From: Bryobacterales bacterium
Lineage (GTDB): Bacteria; Acidobacteriota; Terriglobia; Bryobacterales; UBA6623
Direction of reading: 5' to 3'
Length of the DNA stretch: 64,000 nucleotides
Assembly: GCA_022826925.1 (NCBI GenBank)
Contig: JAJDTX010000150.1
Coordinates: 62,001 to 126,000, forward strand
Below, one piece after another: positions 37,768 to 45,872 of the stretch (position 1 is the stretch's first letter; the number at the start of each line of letters is the position of its first letter). The notes under the pieces are model-generated. The model made no database searches. It was not told the origin of the DNA and saw only the letters and a program-made list of their open reading frames with translations. The position numbers and the translations under genes are program-made.

Positions 37768-39342
37768 ATGAAAGTCGTCCGTTCGGTACTGCTGATGACG
37801 GCCGTGGTCGCCGTCTGCGCCGTCCTAGGCGGGCTCTACGGCTTGCGCATCGGCACCAACGGCAATTTCATCCAGATGGCGCCGATCAATGGCCAGCTGC
37901 ACCTGGCACGGCAGGCGACACGTTTGATCGAGCAGCGTTTCGTCGACGAAGTGCAGTGGGACAACGCGATCTATGAAGGGGCGATCCCGGGCATGCTCGG
38001 CACCCTAGACCCGCATTCAACCTTCCTCGACACCGAGAACTTCCTTGCCATGCGCGAGCAAGAGCGCGGAAGCTATGCGGGCGTCGGCGTACAGATCATC
38101 AATTTCGGAAACAAGACCGTCATCGACTTCCCATTCCCCGAGACGCCGGCATTCGAGGCCGGCATCCGGCCGGGCGACGCGATCGAGATGGTCAACGGCA
38201 GCCCGGTGAGCCGGCTGCCAGTCGAGGAAGTTGCGAGCCGACTCAAAGGGCCTGCCGGGACGCCTGTCGGCCTCAGCCTGTCGCGGGAGGGCCTAGACCG
38301 GTGGATCGACGTCGAGCTCGTGCGGCACGTGATCCCGCGGCCGACGATTCCCACCCGCCTGCTGTTCGAAGACGGCACCGCCTACCTCCACTTGACCAGC
38401 TTCGGGGAGAGGACTCCCGACGAGCTGGAAGAGGCCTTGGATCAAATGGAGAGCCAGGGCATGACCGGACTGGTCCTGGACCTGCGGGGCAACAAGGGCG
38501 GCTTGCTTTCGGCCGGCGTCAGGGTCGCCAGCCACTTCTTGGAGCCCGGGCAAAGCGTCGTCTCCCATCGCGGCCGAGCGTCGCCGGAGCGCCACTACCG
38601 TGCAAAGTCGGAGAACCCCGATCTCGACTATCCGATCGTGGTGCTCGTGAACTGCGGGTCCGCTTCCGCGTCCGAGATCGTGGCCGGTGCGCTGCAGGAT
38701 CACGACCGGGCTCTGATTGCCGGCAGCGGCACCTTCGGCAAGGGCTTGGTCCAATCGGTGTTCGCGCTGCCTGAGTCCACGGGAATGGTGCTAACCACGG
38801 CGCGCTACTATTCTCCGAGCGGCCGTCTGATCCAGCGTCCTTATGCCAGCATCGCCCCGAACGAGTACTTCACCGAGCCGTGCAGCGAACAGTACAGGCC
38901 GCAACAAGGCAAGGTCCGGCTCACCGACAGCGGGCGCAAGGTGTACGAGTTCGGCGGCATCGCGCCAGACGTGGAAATCGAGGGTCTGCGCAGGACCACC
39001 GTGCAACGGCTGGCGGCCCGGCACCGCGCTGTCGAGCGCTTCGTGGCGCGTCTCCGCGCCCGCGGCTACGCAATGCTCAAGGGCGAGACGCCTTCACCGG
39101 ACATGTTGGGCGATCTGCTGGCGTTCATGGGGCAGCTAGGAATTCCGACCGGCCGGCAGATGTCAGCAGCGGATCGGCAGTTCCTAATGCGGTCACTCGC
39201 AACCCACCTTCACGTGTCCTATTTCGACTACGACGAAGGACAGCGCATCCGCGCCAGCTACGACCCCATCATCCTGCGCGCAAGATCGCTGCTCGCGCAA
39301 GCCGCCAGCCTGATGGACAAGAGCCGGATTCCGGTTTCCTAG
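37768..39342 (+). CDS. S41-family C-terminal processing protease with PDZ domain
   Basis: A membrane-anchored periplasmic serine protease of 524 residues. An N-terminal signal anchor (VVRSVLLMTAVVAVCAVLGGLYGL) leads to a PDZ domain at about 95-185 (GVGVQIINFG, GIRPGDAIEMVNG). The catalytic core has LDLRGNKGGLL, Ser in GSASASEIVAGALQD (near 298) and Lys in GTFGKGLVQ (near 325). About 150 C-terminal residues lie beyond the core, as in CtpA homologues. ATG 37768 has GAGGA upstream; ATG 37741 would add nine residues. Its stop overlaps that of the convergent gene by 4 bp. Confidence 0.88.
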   Translation: MKVVRSVLLMTAVVAVCAVLGGLYGLRIGTNGNFIQMAPINGQLHLARQATRLIEQRFVDEVQWDNAIYEGAIPGMLGTLDPHSTFLDTENFLAMREQERGSYAGVGVQIINFGNKTVIDFPFPETPAFEAGIRPGDAIEMVNGSPVSRLPVEEVASRLKGPAGTPVGLSLSREGLDRWIDVELVRHVIPRPTIPTRLLFEDGTAYLHLTSFGERTPDELEEALDQMESQGMTGLVLDLRGNKGGLLSAGVRVASHFLEPGQSVVSHRGRASPERHYRAKSENPDLDYPIVVLVNCGSASASEIVAGALQDHDRALIAGSGTFGKGLVQSVFALPESTGMVLTTARYYSPSGRLIQRPYASIAPNEYFTEPCSEQYRPQQGKVRLTDSGRKVYEFGGIAPDVEIEGLRRTTVQRLAARHRAVERFVARLRARGYAMLKGETPSPDMLGDLLAFMGQLGIPTGRQMSAADRQFLMRSLATHLHVSYFDYDEGQRIRASYDPIILRARSLLAQAASLMDKSRIPVS

Positions 39343-40358
39343 CGCGGCTCGTAGCTCTTGCTGAATCCAGTCCGTGAATTCGTCACGGAAAACTGGCCGT
39401 CAGGCTGCACCGAGGCCTTGATCCAGTGGGCGGCGCAGCCCTCGGTCTCACCGGTATTGGCGATGAACTCTTCACTGGCGTTGTGCTCCGCCCCGCTCTC
39501 CACCGCCCGGTGCACCTGCCACAGATCGACCAGGGACTCGGTGGACATCAACGCGCTGAAGGTCGCCGGGCTGCCTCCCTTGCGCGGGCCGTTGTTCATC
39601 ACCGCCACGAGCGGCCGAATGGCTTGAATATGCGCAGGAGCGCCGGACATGTGCATTCCGTGGTGGGTGACTTGGTACAGGTCGATCTCGCCGAAGAGAT
39701 TGACCGGGCAGGCGGTCTCGATTTCGTAGTTCCAGGTGAGATCTCCCAAATCGAGGAATTCGAAGTCTCCGACGCGAATCAAGAACCCAATGCTCTTGCC
39801 ATTCTCGCCCCTGTCAATACGCTTCACCGAGGCGCCGCGACAGTGTGGGTTGGGTGCCGCAGGCGATAGCGGCTCTTCCAAGAAGCGGCTGCGGGCCGCC
39901 ACGAACACAAAGTCCGTGCTGGCCAAGGGCAGTCTCTGGCCGGGCTCGGCCCGGATGCGCCCGTCTCCGGCGGTGTCGACATAGCTCTGCCACAGTTCGT
40001 CCGCTCGCTCGTTCCAGCCCACCTCGACGCTGTCGCCGTGATCGACGAAGTTGTGGATCGGCACGCGCTCGGCCAATTCAGCCACCCCTCCCGTGTGATC
40101 GCGGTGGAAGTGCGACGCGATGAAATAGTCCAATTCGAGCTTGCCCACCTCATCGCCGAGGACCTTCACGATGCGCTCGGCATCGCGTCCCTCGAAGCCC
40201 GGCCAGCCGGCGTCCATCAGGATGGTCTCGGCGTCTGGTGTCACGACCAGGGTCGCGGCCCCGCCCTCGACATCGATCCAATAGATGTCCAACGTCGCAC
40301 CCACTGCCCGCGGGCCGACCGCCGAGACTAGAAGAATCGCGAGGAACAGGGGTTTCAT
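39339..40358 (-). CDS. Secreted metallo-beta-lactamase-fold hydrolase (ComEC-like)
   Basis: A 339-residue protein with signal peptide (MKPLFLAILLVSAVGPRAVGA) and an MBL fold: LDIYWIDVEGGAATLV, the zinc motif SHFHRDHTGG, DLTWNYE, and VTHHGMHMSG near the C-terminal half. It resembles the detached ComEC/Rec2-type MBL domain, which acts on phosphoesters or nucleic acids. The Tyr-Trp-Ile-Asp start is typical of that group. ATG 40358 is selected because the signal peptide starts there. Substrate unknown. Confidence 0.8.
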   Translation of the reverse strand: MKPLFLAILLVSAVGPRAVGATLDIYWIDVEGGAATLVVTPDAETILMDAGWPGFEGRDAERIVKVLGDEVGKLELDYFIASHFHRDHTGGVAELAERVPIHNFVDHGDSVEVGWNERADELWQSYVDTAGDGRIRAEPGQRLPLASTDFVFVAARSRFLEEPLSPAAPNPHCRGASVKRIDRGENGKSIGFLIRVGDFEFLDLGDLTWNYEIETACPVNLFGEIDLYQVTHHGMHMSGAPAHIQAIRPLVAVMNNGPRKGGSPATFSALMSTESLVDLWQVHRAVESGAEHNASEEFIANTGETEGCAAHWIKASVQPDGQFSVTNSRTGFSKSYEPR

Positions 40359-40577
40359 GCCCCCAACATCATAGAGCCTACAAGCCCTCACTCGGTCTCT
40401 CCCGAGTCTGCCGCGAAGCCGCGATAGCGTCGCGGAACCCTAGCGGACCGCGCTCGATGCGCACAAGCTGGTAGGATTGAGGAATCGGGTCCGCCACTCG
40501 CGCCGGACCCTCAGCGCCTTGGTCGATTGCCGCCGCCACACTGCGCTAGACTGGAAGTGGGAGGTTCATGCACAAGC

Positions 40578-40904
40578 ATGTCTAGGGTAACTCTCGCGCT
40601 TTTGAGCGCAGCGCTATTCGTTGTCGGCGGGGCTGTGGCCGACGACCAGCCTGGCGACGCCGCCAAGGGCAAGGAAGCATTCCAGCAGCGCTGTCTAGTC
40701 TGTCACTTCGAGGACAGCGCTGAGAAAAAGATCGGACCCGGCTTGGCCGGCATCAAGGAAGGCACGCTGCCGAGCGGCAAGGAGGCCACCTTGGAGAATG
40801 TCCTCGAGAACCTGAACAAGGGCGGCAACGGCATGCCCGCGTTCGAGCAGATGCTCAGCGACGAGGAGAAGAGCGATATCACAGCCTACGTCCTGAGCTT
40901 GTAG
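40578..40904 (+). CDS. Periplasmic class I cytochrome c
   Basis: A small secreted heme protein of 108 residues for electron transfer. The signal peptide ends near residue 21 (VGGAVA). The heme motif CLVCH is at 39-43 and Met86 in GNGMPAFE is the likely distal ligand. It could accept electrons from the PQQ or GMC dehydrogenases encoded further left, but it is not linked to them. TAGACT at 40547-40552 is a possible minus-10 element. Confidence 0.88.
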   Translation: MSRVTLALLSAALFVVGGAVADDQPGDAAKGKEAFQQRCLVCHFEDSAEKKIGPGLAGIKEGTLPSGKEATLENVLENLNKGGNGMPAFEQMLSDEEKSDITAYVLSL

Positions 40905-41001
40905 TGCGCAGCCCGATGCACGGGCGCGCAACCGCGAAGTCGTGCCGCTGGCCGCCCGAGCCCCTTTGACGGGGTTTCGGCTGCCCGCAACAGGAGCAAC
41001 T

Positions 41002-41241
41002 ATGGACATTGAGAAGAAGGTCACCGAAATCATCTGCGAGCAACTCAGCGTCGAGGAGTCGCAGGTGACTCCCGAGGCGAAATTTCAAGAGACCCTCAAC
41101 GCCGACTCGCTCGATATCGTCGAGCTGATCATGGCGTTTGAAGAGGGCTTCGATATCGAAATCCCCGACGACCAAGCCGAGGGCATCCGCACCGTCGGCG
41201 ACGCGATCAAGTACATCGAAGCGGCCACGTCGGACGAATAG
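41002..41241 (+). CDS. acpP: Acyl carrier protein
   Basis: Carrier of growing acyl chains in fatty-acid synthesis, 79 residues and strongly acidic. The phosphopantetheine site is Ser36 in the ADSLDIVEL motif. GGAG lies seven bases before ATG 41002; the longer frame to 40942 is not needed. fabF starts 11 bp after its stop, the standard acpP-fabF order. Confidence 0.95.
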   Translation: MDIEKKVTEIICEQLSVEESQVTPEAKFQETLNADSLDIVELIMAFEEGFDIEIPDDQAEGIRTVGDAIKYIEAATSDE

Positions 41242-41252
41242 CAGGGGCACTG

Positions 41253-42494
41253 TTGGCAAGACGAGTCGTCGTTACGGGTGTTGGCCTCGTCTCCCCCGTG
41301 GGAGTGGGCACGGAGGCTTGCTGGTCCGCGATCCTGCGCGGATGCAACGGGATCGAGCGCATCACCCACTTCGATGCCAGCGCCTACGCCTGCCAGATCG
41401 CGGGCGAGGTGAAGGGCTTCGACCCGCGGGATTTCGTGACGGCCAAGGACCTGCGCAAGATGGCGCGTTTCATCTTCTTCGCGATCGCGGCTAGTGATTT
41501 CGCGATGGGGATGGCGGGCCTGGAGATCACGCCCGCACTGTCCCCGCGCGTCGGCGTGTACGTGGGCAGCGGCATCGGCGGCTTCGACATCATCGAGCGC
41601 GAGCACGCCAAGCTGCTCAGCGCCGGGCCGCGCCGCGTCACGCCCTTCTTTATCCCGGCCACGGTGGTCAACCTGGCCTCGGGCAACGTCTCGATTCGCT
41701 GGAACGCCAAGGGCCCGAACTCGGCCACGGCGACCGCCTGCACCAGCGGCGCACACGCGGTCGGCGACTCGTTTCGCCTGATTCAGAACGGATACGCCGA
41801 CGCGATGATCTGCGGAGGCGCGGAAGCGGCGATCACGCCGATGAGCATCGCCGGCTTCGCGGCCATGAAGGCCCTCTCGACTCGCAACGACCATTCCGAG
41901 ACAGCCAGCCGGCCATGGGATGCCGACCGCGATGGCTTCGTGGTCGGCGAAGGGGCCGGCCTGCTGGTGCTGGAAGAACTCGAATCGGCAGAGCGTCGCG
42001 GAGCTCCGATCTTGGCCGAGATGGTCGGCTACGGCATGAGCGGCGACGCGTACCACATCACTTCTCCGGCCGAGGACGGGGAGGGAGCCGAGCGCGTCAT
42101 GCGTAACGCTCTAGAGGATGCGGGCGTTTCCGCCTCCGACGTCTCCTACATCAACTCTCACGGCACCTCGACGCCAGTCGGCGACGTGATCGAGTCGCGC
42201 GCGATCGAGCGGCTCTTCGGCGAGGACGCCGACAAGGTGGCGGTCAGTTCGACCAAGTCCATGACCGGGCACCTCCTCGGCGGCGCCGGCGGCCTAGAAG
42301 CCGGCTTCTCGGCGCTGGCGGTGCGCGACCAGATCGCGCCGCCAACGATCAATCTCGAGCGTCCGGGCGAGGGCTGCAATCTGGACTATGTCCAGGGCAA
42401 GGCCCGTCCGATGGAAATCGAATACGCCCTGAGCAACTCGTTCGGTTTCGGCGGCACCAACGGTGCTCTGGTCTTCCGGCGCTACAGCGGCTGA
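41253..42494 (+). CDS. fabF: Beta-ketoacyl-ACP synthase II
   Basis: Condensing enzyme of fatty-acid elongation, 413 residues. The thiolase-fold catalytic residues are visible: Cys in TACTSGAHAVGDS, His in NSHGTSTPVGD and His in KSMTGHLLGGAGGLEA, with the C-terminal SFGFGGTNGALVF. Start is TTG 41253 (MARRVVVTGVGLVSPVG), 11 bp after acpP and preceded by AGGGG. Confidence 0.95.
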   Translation: MARRVVVTGVGLVSPVGVGTEACWSAILRGCNGIERITHFDASAYACQIAGEVKGFDPRDFVTAKDLRKMARFIFFAIAASDFAMGMAGLEITPALSPRVGVYVGSGIGGFDIIEREHAKLLSAGPRRVTPFFIPATVVNLASGNVSIRWNAKGPNSATATACTSGAHAVGDSFRLIQNGYADAMICGGAEAAITPMSIAGFAAMKALSTRNDHSETASRPWDADRDGFVVGEGAGLLVLEELESAERRGAPILAEMVGYGMSGDAYHITSPAEDGEGAERVMRNALEDAGVSASDVSYINSHGTSTPVGDVIESRAIERLFGEDADKVAVSSTKSMTGHLLGGAGGLEAGFSALAVRDQIAPPTINLERPGEGCNLDYVQGKARPMEIEYALSNSFGFGGTNGALVFRRYSG

Positions 42495-42506
42495 TCGGGC
42501 CCTGAT

Positions 42507-42515
42507 TGCTAGAAT
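42507..42515 (+). promoter_or_regulatory. Candidate extended minus-10 promoter of etfBA
   Basis: TGC-TAGAAT matches an extended minus-10 element (TGn plus TAGAAT), 41 bp before the etfB start and just after fabF. No good minus-35 is present, which is usual for extended minus-10 promoters. Confidence 0.4.
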
Positions 42516-42556
42516 TGCTGGTTGGGCGGCCTTGAGGCCGCGCTCCCCTCTGCACC

Positions 42557-43327
42557 ATGAATATCTTTGTCTGCGTTAAGCAGGTCATGGCGCGGGACTC
42601 CGTGATCCGCCTTGACGAGGGCGCGACATGGGTGCGCGACGATGGCCTGACCTTCGAGATGAACGAGCCGGACACCTACGCGCTCGAAGAGGCGTTGCGG
42701 CTCAAGGAAAAGCACGGCGGAGAGGTCGTGGCCGTGACTGCCGGCCCGGCGCGGTCTGCCTCCACGCTGCGCGAAGCGCTCGCGAAGGGAGCCGACCGAG
42801 GCATCCACATCGAAGACGATCGCTTTGTCGAAGCCGACACTCACGCGACTGCGTCCGCGCTTGCCGCGGCGATCGGCCAGGAGCAGCACGACCTCATCCT
42901 GACCGGCCTGCAGTCCGACGATTCGGGCTTCGGCCAGACCGGGGTGATCCTCGCCGAAAAGCTCGGCCTGCCGCATGCGACGATCATCATGGAGATTGAC
43001 GCTTCGGGCTCGCAGCTGCGCTGCAAGCGCGAGCTGGAGGCTGGCTGGTTTCAGACGGTCACGTTGCCCCAGCCGGCGCTGCTGACGATCCAGAGCGGCA
43101 TCAACAAAGTGCGCTACGCCACCCTGATGGGAATCAAGCGGGCCCGCAAGAAGCCGTTCCAGCGCTACACGACGGACGAACTGGGCATCGAGATCACGGC
43201 ACAGCAGAACGTTCGGCGACTCTACCAGCCGCAGCAAGCGAAACAGACCGTGTTCTTGGAGGGCGGCAGCCGCGAGGTCGCCGACGAGCTCCTCAACAAG
43301 CTTCGGTTCGAGGCGCGAGTGATATGA
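42557..43327 (+). CDS. etfB: Electron transfer flavoprotein beta subunit
   Basis: Small subunit of the FAD/AMP heterodimer that carries electrons from acyl-CoA and similar dehydrogenases, 256 residues. It starts MNIFVCVKQV and contains the beta-subunit signature VAVTAGP and the stretch DLILTGLQSDDSGFGQTGVILAEKLGLPHAT. Its stop overlaps etfA by 4 bp. No ETF:quinone oxidoreductase or acyl-CoA dehydrogenase is adjacent. Confidence 0.93.
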   Translation: MNIFVCVKQVMARDSVIRLDEGATWVRDDGLTFEMNEPDTYALEEALRLKEKHGGEVVAVTAGPARSASTLREALAKGADRGIHIEDDRFVEADTHATASALAAAIGQEQHDLILTGLQSDDSGFGQTGVILAEKLGLPHATIIMEIDASGSQLRCKRELEAGWFQTVTLPQPALLTIQSGINKVRYATLMGIKRARKKPFQRYTTDELGIEITAQQNVRRLYQPQQAKQTVFLEGGSREVADELLNKLRFEARVI

Positions 43328-44304
43328 GCATCCTACTGGTCACCGAACAGCTGGACGGCAAGTGGCACCGCATGTCGTTCGAAGCCTTGGCGGCGGCTCA
43401 AGCGGCCGCGACCGGCCTCGACTGTCCGTTGGTCGCCGCCGTCGTCGGTTCCGGGGTCGGACAGCTCGCCGCCGAACTTGCCAGCAAGCGAGTCTCGGAG
43501 GTCGTCGCGGTTGACAGTCCCGAGTTGGCTCAATATACCCCTGACGGTTTCGCGTCCGCGCTGCGCCAAGCGGTCGAACAGGTCAAGCCCCGCCTGGTTC
43601 TCTTCCCGCATACGTACCAAGTGCGCGACCTAGTCCCCAAGCTCGCCGCATCCCTCGGAGGGTGCTTCGTCAGCGATATCGTCGCCATGCGATTCGACGG
43701 CGGCGCGCCGATCTTCGTCAGGCAGCTGTTTCAAGGCAAGCTGCACGCCGACGTGTCTGCAACCGGCGAGCCGCCGCACTTCGTGTCCGTCCAGTCGGGA
43801 GCGTACCGGGCCGACGCGGTGGCCGAGGGTCCGGCGCCAGCCCCCATTCGCGACCTCGCAGTGTCCCTGGATGCCAGCGTGATCCGGACCCAGGCGGAAC
43901 CTCCGTATCAGGACGCCAAGGATGCAGTCGATCTTGGTTCGGCGCAGATTATCGTCTCGGTCGGGCGCGGCATCCAAGATCCGGACAACATCCCGCAGGC
44001 CGAGGCCCTAGCCGAGGCGCTCGGGGGAGAGCTGGCCGCCTCCCGTCCGATCTGCGACAACGGCTGGCTGCCGCTAGAGCGCCAGATCGGCAGTTCAGGG
44101 CAGACTGTCGCGCCGAATCTCTACCTCGCACTGGGCATTTCCGGGGCGATCCAGCACGTGGTCGGCATGAAGGGCGCCAAGACGATCGTCGCGATCAACA
44201 AGGACGCCGGCGCGCCAATCTTCGAGATCGCCGACTATGGCATCGTGGCCGACCTGTTCGACGTCGTGCCGAAGCTGATCGAAGCGCTCGAAGATCCGAA
44301 CTAG
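43324..44304 (+). CDS. etfA: Electron transfer flavoprotein alpha subunit
   Basis: Large ETF subunit, 326 residues, binding FAD in its C-terminal domain. The signature region is readable: [72 protein letters not shown] and [22 protein letters not shown]. It is translationally coupled to etfB and forms the second gene of an etfBA pair. Confidence 0.95.
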   Translation: MSILLVTEQLDGKWHRMSFEALAAAQAAATGLDCPLVAAVVGSGVGQLAAELASKRVSEVVAVDSPELAQYTPDGFASALRQAVEQVKPRLVLFPHTYQVRDLVPKLAASLGGCFVSDIVAMRFDGGAPIFVRQLFQGKLHADVSATGEPPHFVSVQSGAYRADAVAEGPAPAPIRDLAVSLDASVIRTQAEPPYQDAKDAVDLGSAQIIVSVGRGIQDPDNIPQAEALAEALGGELAASRPICDNGWLPLERQIGSSGQTVAPNLYLALGISGAIQHVVGMKGAKTIVAINKDAGAPIFEIADYGIVADLFDVVPKLIEALEDPN

Positions 44305-44351
44305 CCGGGGCGTTGCCGCAGCGCGGCGGCAGGTGAGAAGATACGGTCGGC

Positions 44352-45845
44352 ATGCGAGAGCTGTTCCGAGCCCTGACAGCGGTCGCGCTGGCGGTCGCAA
44401 CGCTGGCGTGCGGCAGCGCGACCGCGCCCGCCAGCCGCGAGCCGGGCGATCGACCGAATTTCGTGCTCGTCTTCATCGACGACATGGGTTACGGGGATAT
44501 CGGGGCCTTCGGCTCGGGCGGGAATCGCACGCCTCGCATCGACGCCATGGCGGCCGGAGGCATGAAGCTCACAAGCTTCTACGCCCATCCGGTCTGCACT
44601 CCGTCGAGGGCCGCCCTGCTGACCGGAAGCTACCCGATTCGCAACGGGCTGCAGACCGGCTACTGGCACCCCGTGCTCATGCCGGCAGACCCGCAGGGCA
44701 TCCACCCGGACGAAGTCACGGTCGCGGAAGTCCTCAGGCAGCGCGGCTACGCCACTGGGATCGTCGGCAAGTGGCATCTCGGCGACCAGCCCGAGTTCCT
44801 TCCCAACAATCACGGCTTCGACTACTACTTCGGCCTGCCGTATTCCAACGACATGAGCCCGTTCATGCCGCTCAATCCTCGCAACCACCCCCCGCTCCCG
44901 TTGCTGCGCAATGGCGACGTGATCCGCGAGGTGCCCGAAGACCAGTCATTCCTCACCGGCGCGTACACGGCCGAGGCACTCTCCTTCATCGACCGCCACC
45001 ACGCCCAGCCGTTCTTCCTGTACGTGCCCCATTCCATGGTGCACGTGCCGCTGTGGGCAGGCGAGCGATTCAAGGACACGTCCGAGAACGGCATCCTCGG
45101 GGACTGCATCGAGGAGATCGACTGGAGCGTCGGGCAGATCCGCGACAAGCTCGAGGAGCACGGAATCGCCGAGAACACGCTCGTATTCTTCACCTCCGAC
45201 AACGGGCCAGCAAGAGGCAGCGCAGGCCCTCTGCGCGGACGCAAGGGCAGCACCTACGAGGGAGGCTTGCGCGTGCCGACCGTGGCGTACTGGCCCGGCA
45301 CGATCCCGCCCGGCACCTCGTACGACGACACCGCTACCACCATGGACATCCTGCCGACGTTCGCGACCTTGGCGGGTGGCGAGTATCCGGCGGAGCGGAT
45401 CGACGGCCACGACATTTCCGGCGTCCTCAAGGGCGATACGGCGCGAGACTCCCCCTACGAGGCCTTCTACTTCTACCGGGGTTACGAATTGCGCGCCGTT
45501 CGCAGCGGAGCGTGGAAGCTGCACGCAGACGGCACGCTCTACAATCTCGAAGCCGACATCGCCGAAAGCCGCGACGAAGCCGCGAACCATCCCGAGGTGA
45601 AAGAGCGCCTGCAGTCGCTCTTGGAGCATGCGCGCGAGGCTCTCGGCGACGGCCCGGTGTGGCCGGGCGATCCGGGCATCGCTCTGCCGCCGACCGCCAG
45701 GCCGATTGGAACGATCTCCAGGTCGCCGGAACTGCTGATCCCGCGCCACGGGGCTAGCGGCAGCGCCGCTCACGCGCCGCCGGTCCGCACCAAGACCACA
45801 AACGTCACGCCCCCGCCAGGCTTCCAGCGCCCCGCGAACTGGTAA
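44352..45845 (+). CDS. Arylsulfatase, lipoprotein
   Basis: Predicted periplasmic or outer-membrane-anchored sulfatase of 497 residues removing sulfate esters. A lipobox ends at Cys20 (VATLAC). The formylglycine motif CTPSR starts at Cys82. Metal ligands are in VFIDDMGYGDIG and in FFTSDNGPARG, with GRKGSTYEGGLRVP after it, as in arylsulfatase A-like enzymes. A maturation enzyme (FGE or anSME) is not in the window. It follows etfBA by 47 bp but is unrelated in function. The overlapping 474-residue frame at 44333 is a shadow. Confidence 0.9.
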   Translation: MRELFRALTAVALAVATLACGSATAPASREPGDRPNFVLVFIDDMGYGDIGAFGSGGNRTPRIDAMAAGGMKLTSFYAHPVCTPSRAALLTGSYPIRNGLQTGYWHPVLMPADPQGIHPDEVTVAEVLRQRGYATGIVGKWHLGDQPEFLPNNHGFDYYFGLPYSNDMSPFMPLNPRNHPPLPLLRNGDVIREVPEDQSFLTGAYTAEALSFIDRHHAQPFFLYVPHSMVHVPLWAGERFKDTSENGILGDCIEEIDWSVGQIRDKLEEHGIAENTLVFFTSDNGPARGSAGPLRGRKGSTYEGGLRVPTVAYWPGTIPPGTSYDDTATTMDILPTFATLAGGEYPAERIDGHDISGVLKGDTARDSPYEAFYFYRGYELRAVRSGAWKLHADGTLYNLEADIAESRDEAANHPEVKERLQSLLEHAREALGDGPVWPGDPGIALPPTARPIGTISRSPELLIPRHGASGSAAHAPPVRTKTTNVTPPPGFQRPANW

Positions 45846-45872
45846 CGTTCGGTCCGCTTCGCCGACTCTGGA

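Noticed and set aside
44333-45757. A 474-codon frame overlapping the arylsulfatase
   Set aside because: Arg-rich translation with no fold; the overlapping frame has FGly and metal motifs of sulfatases.
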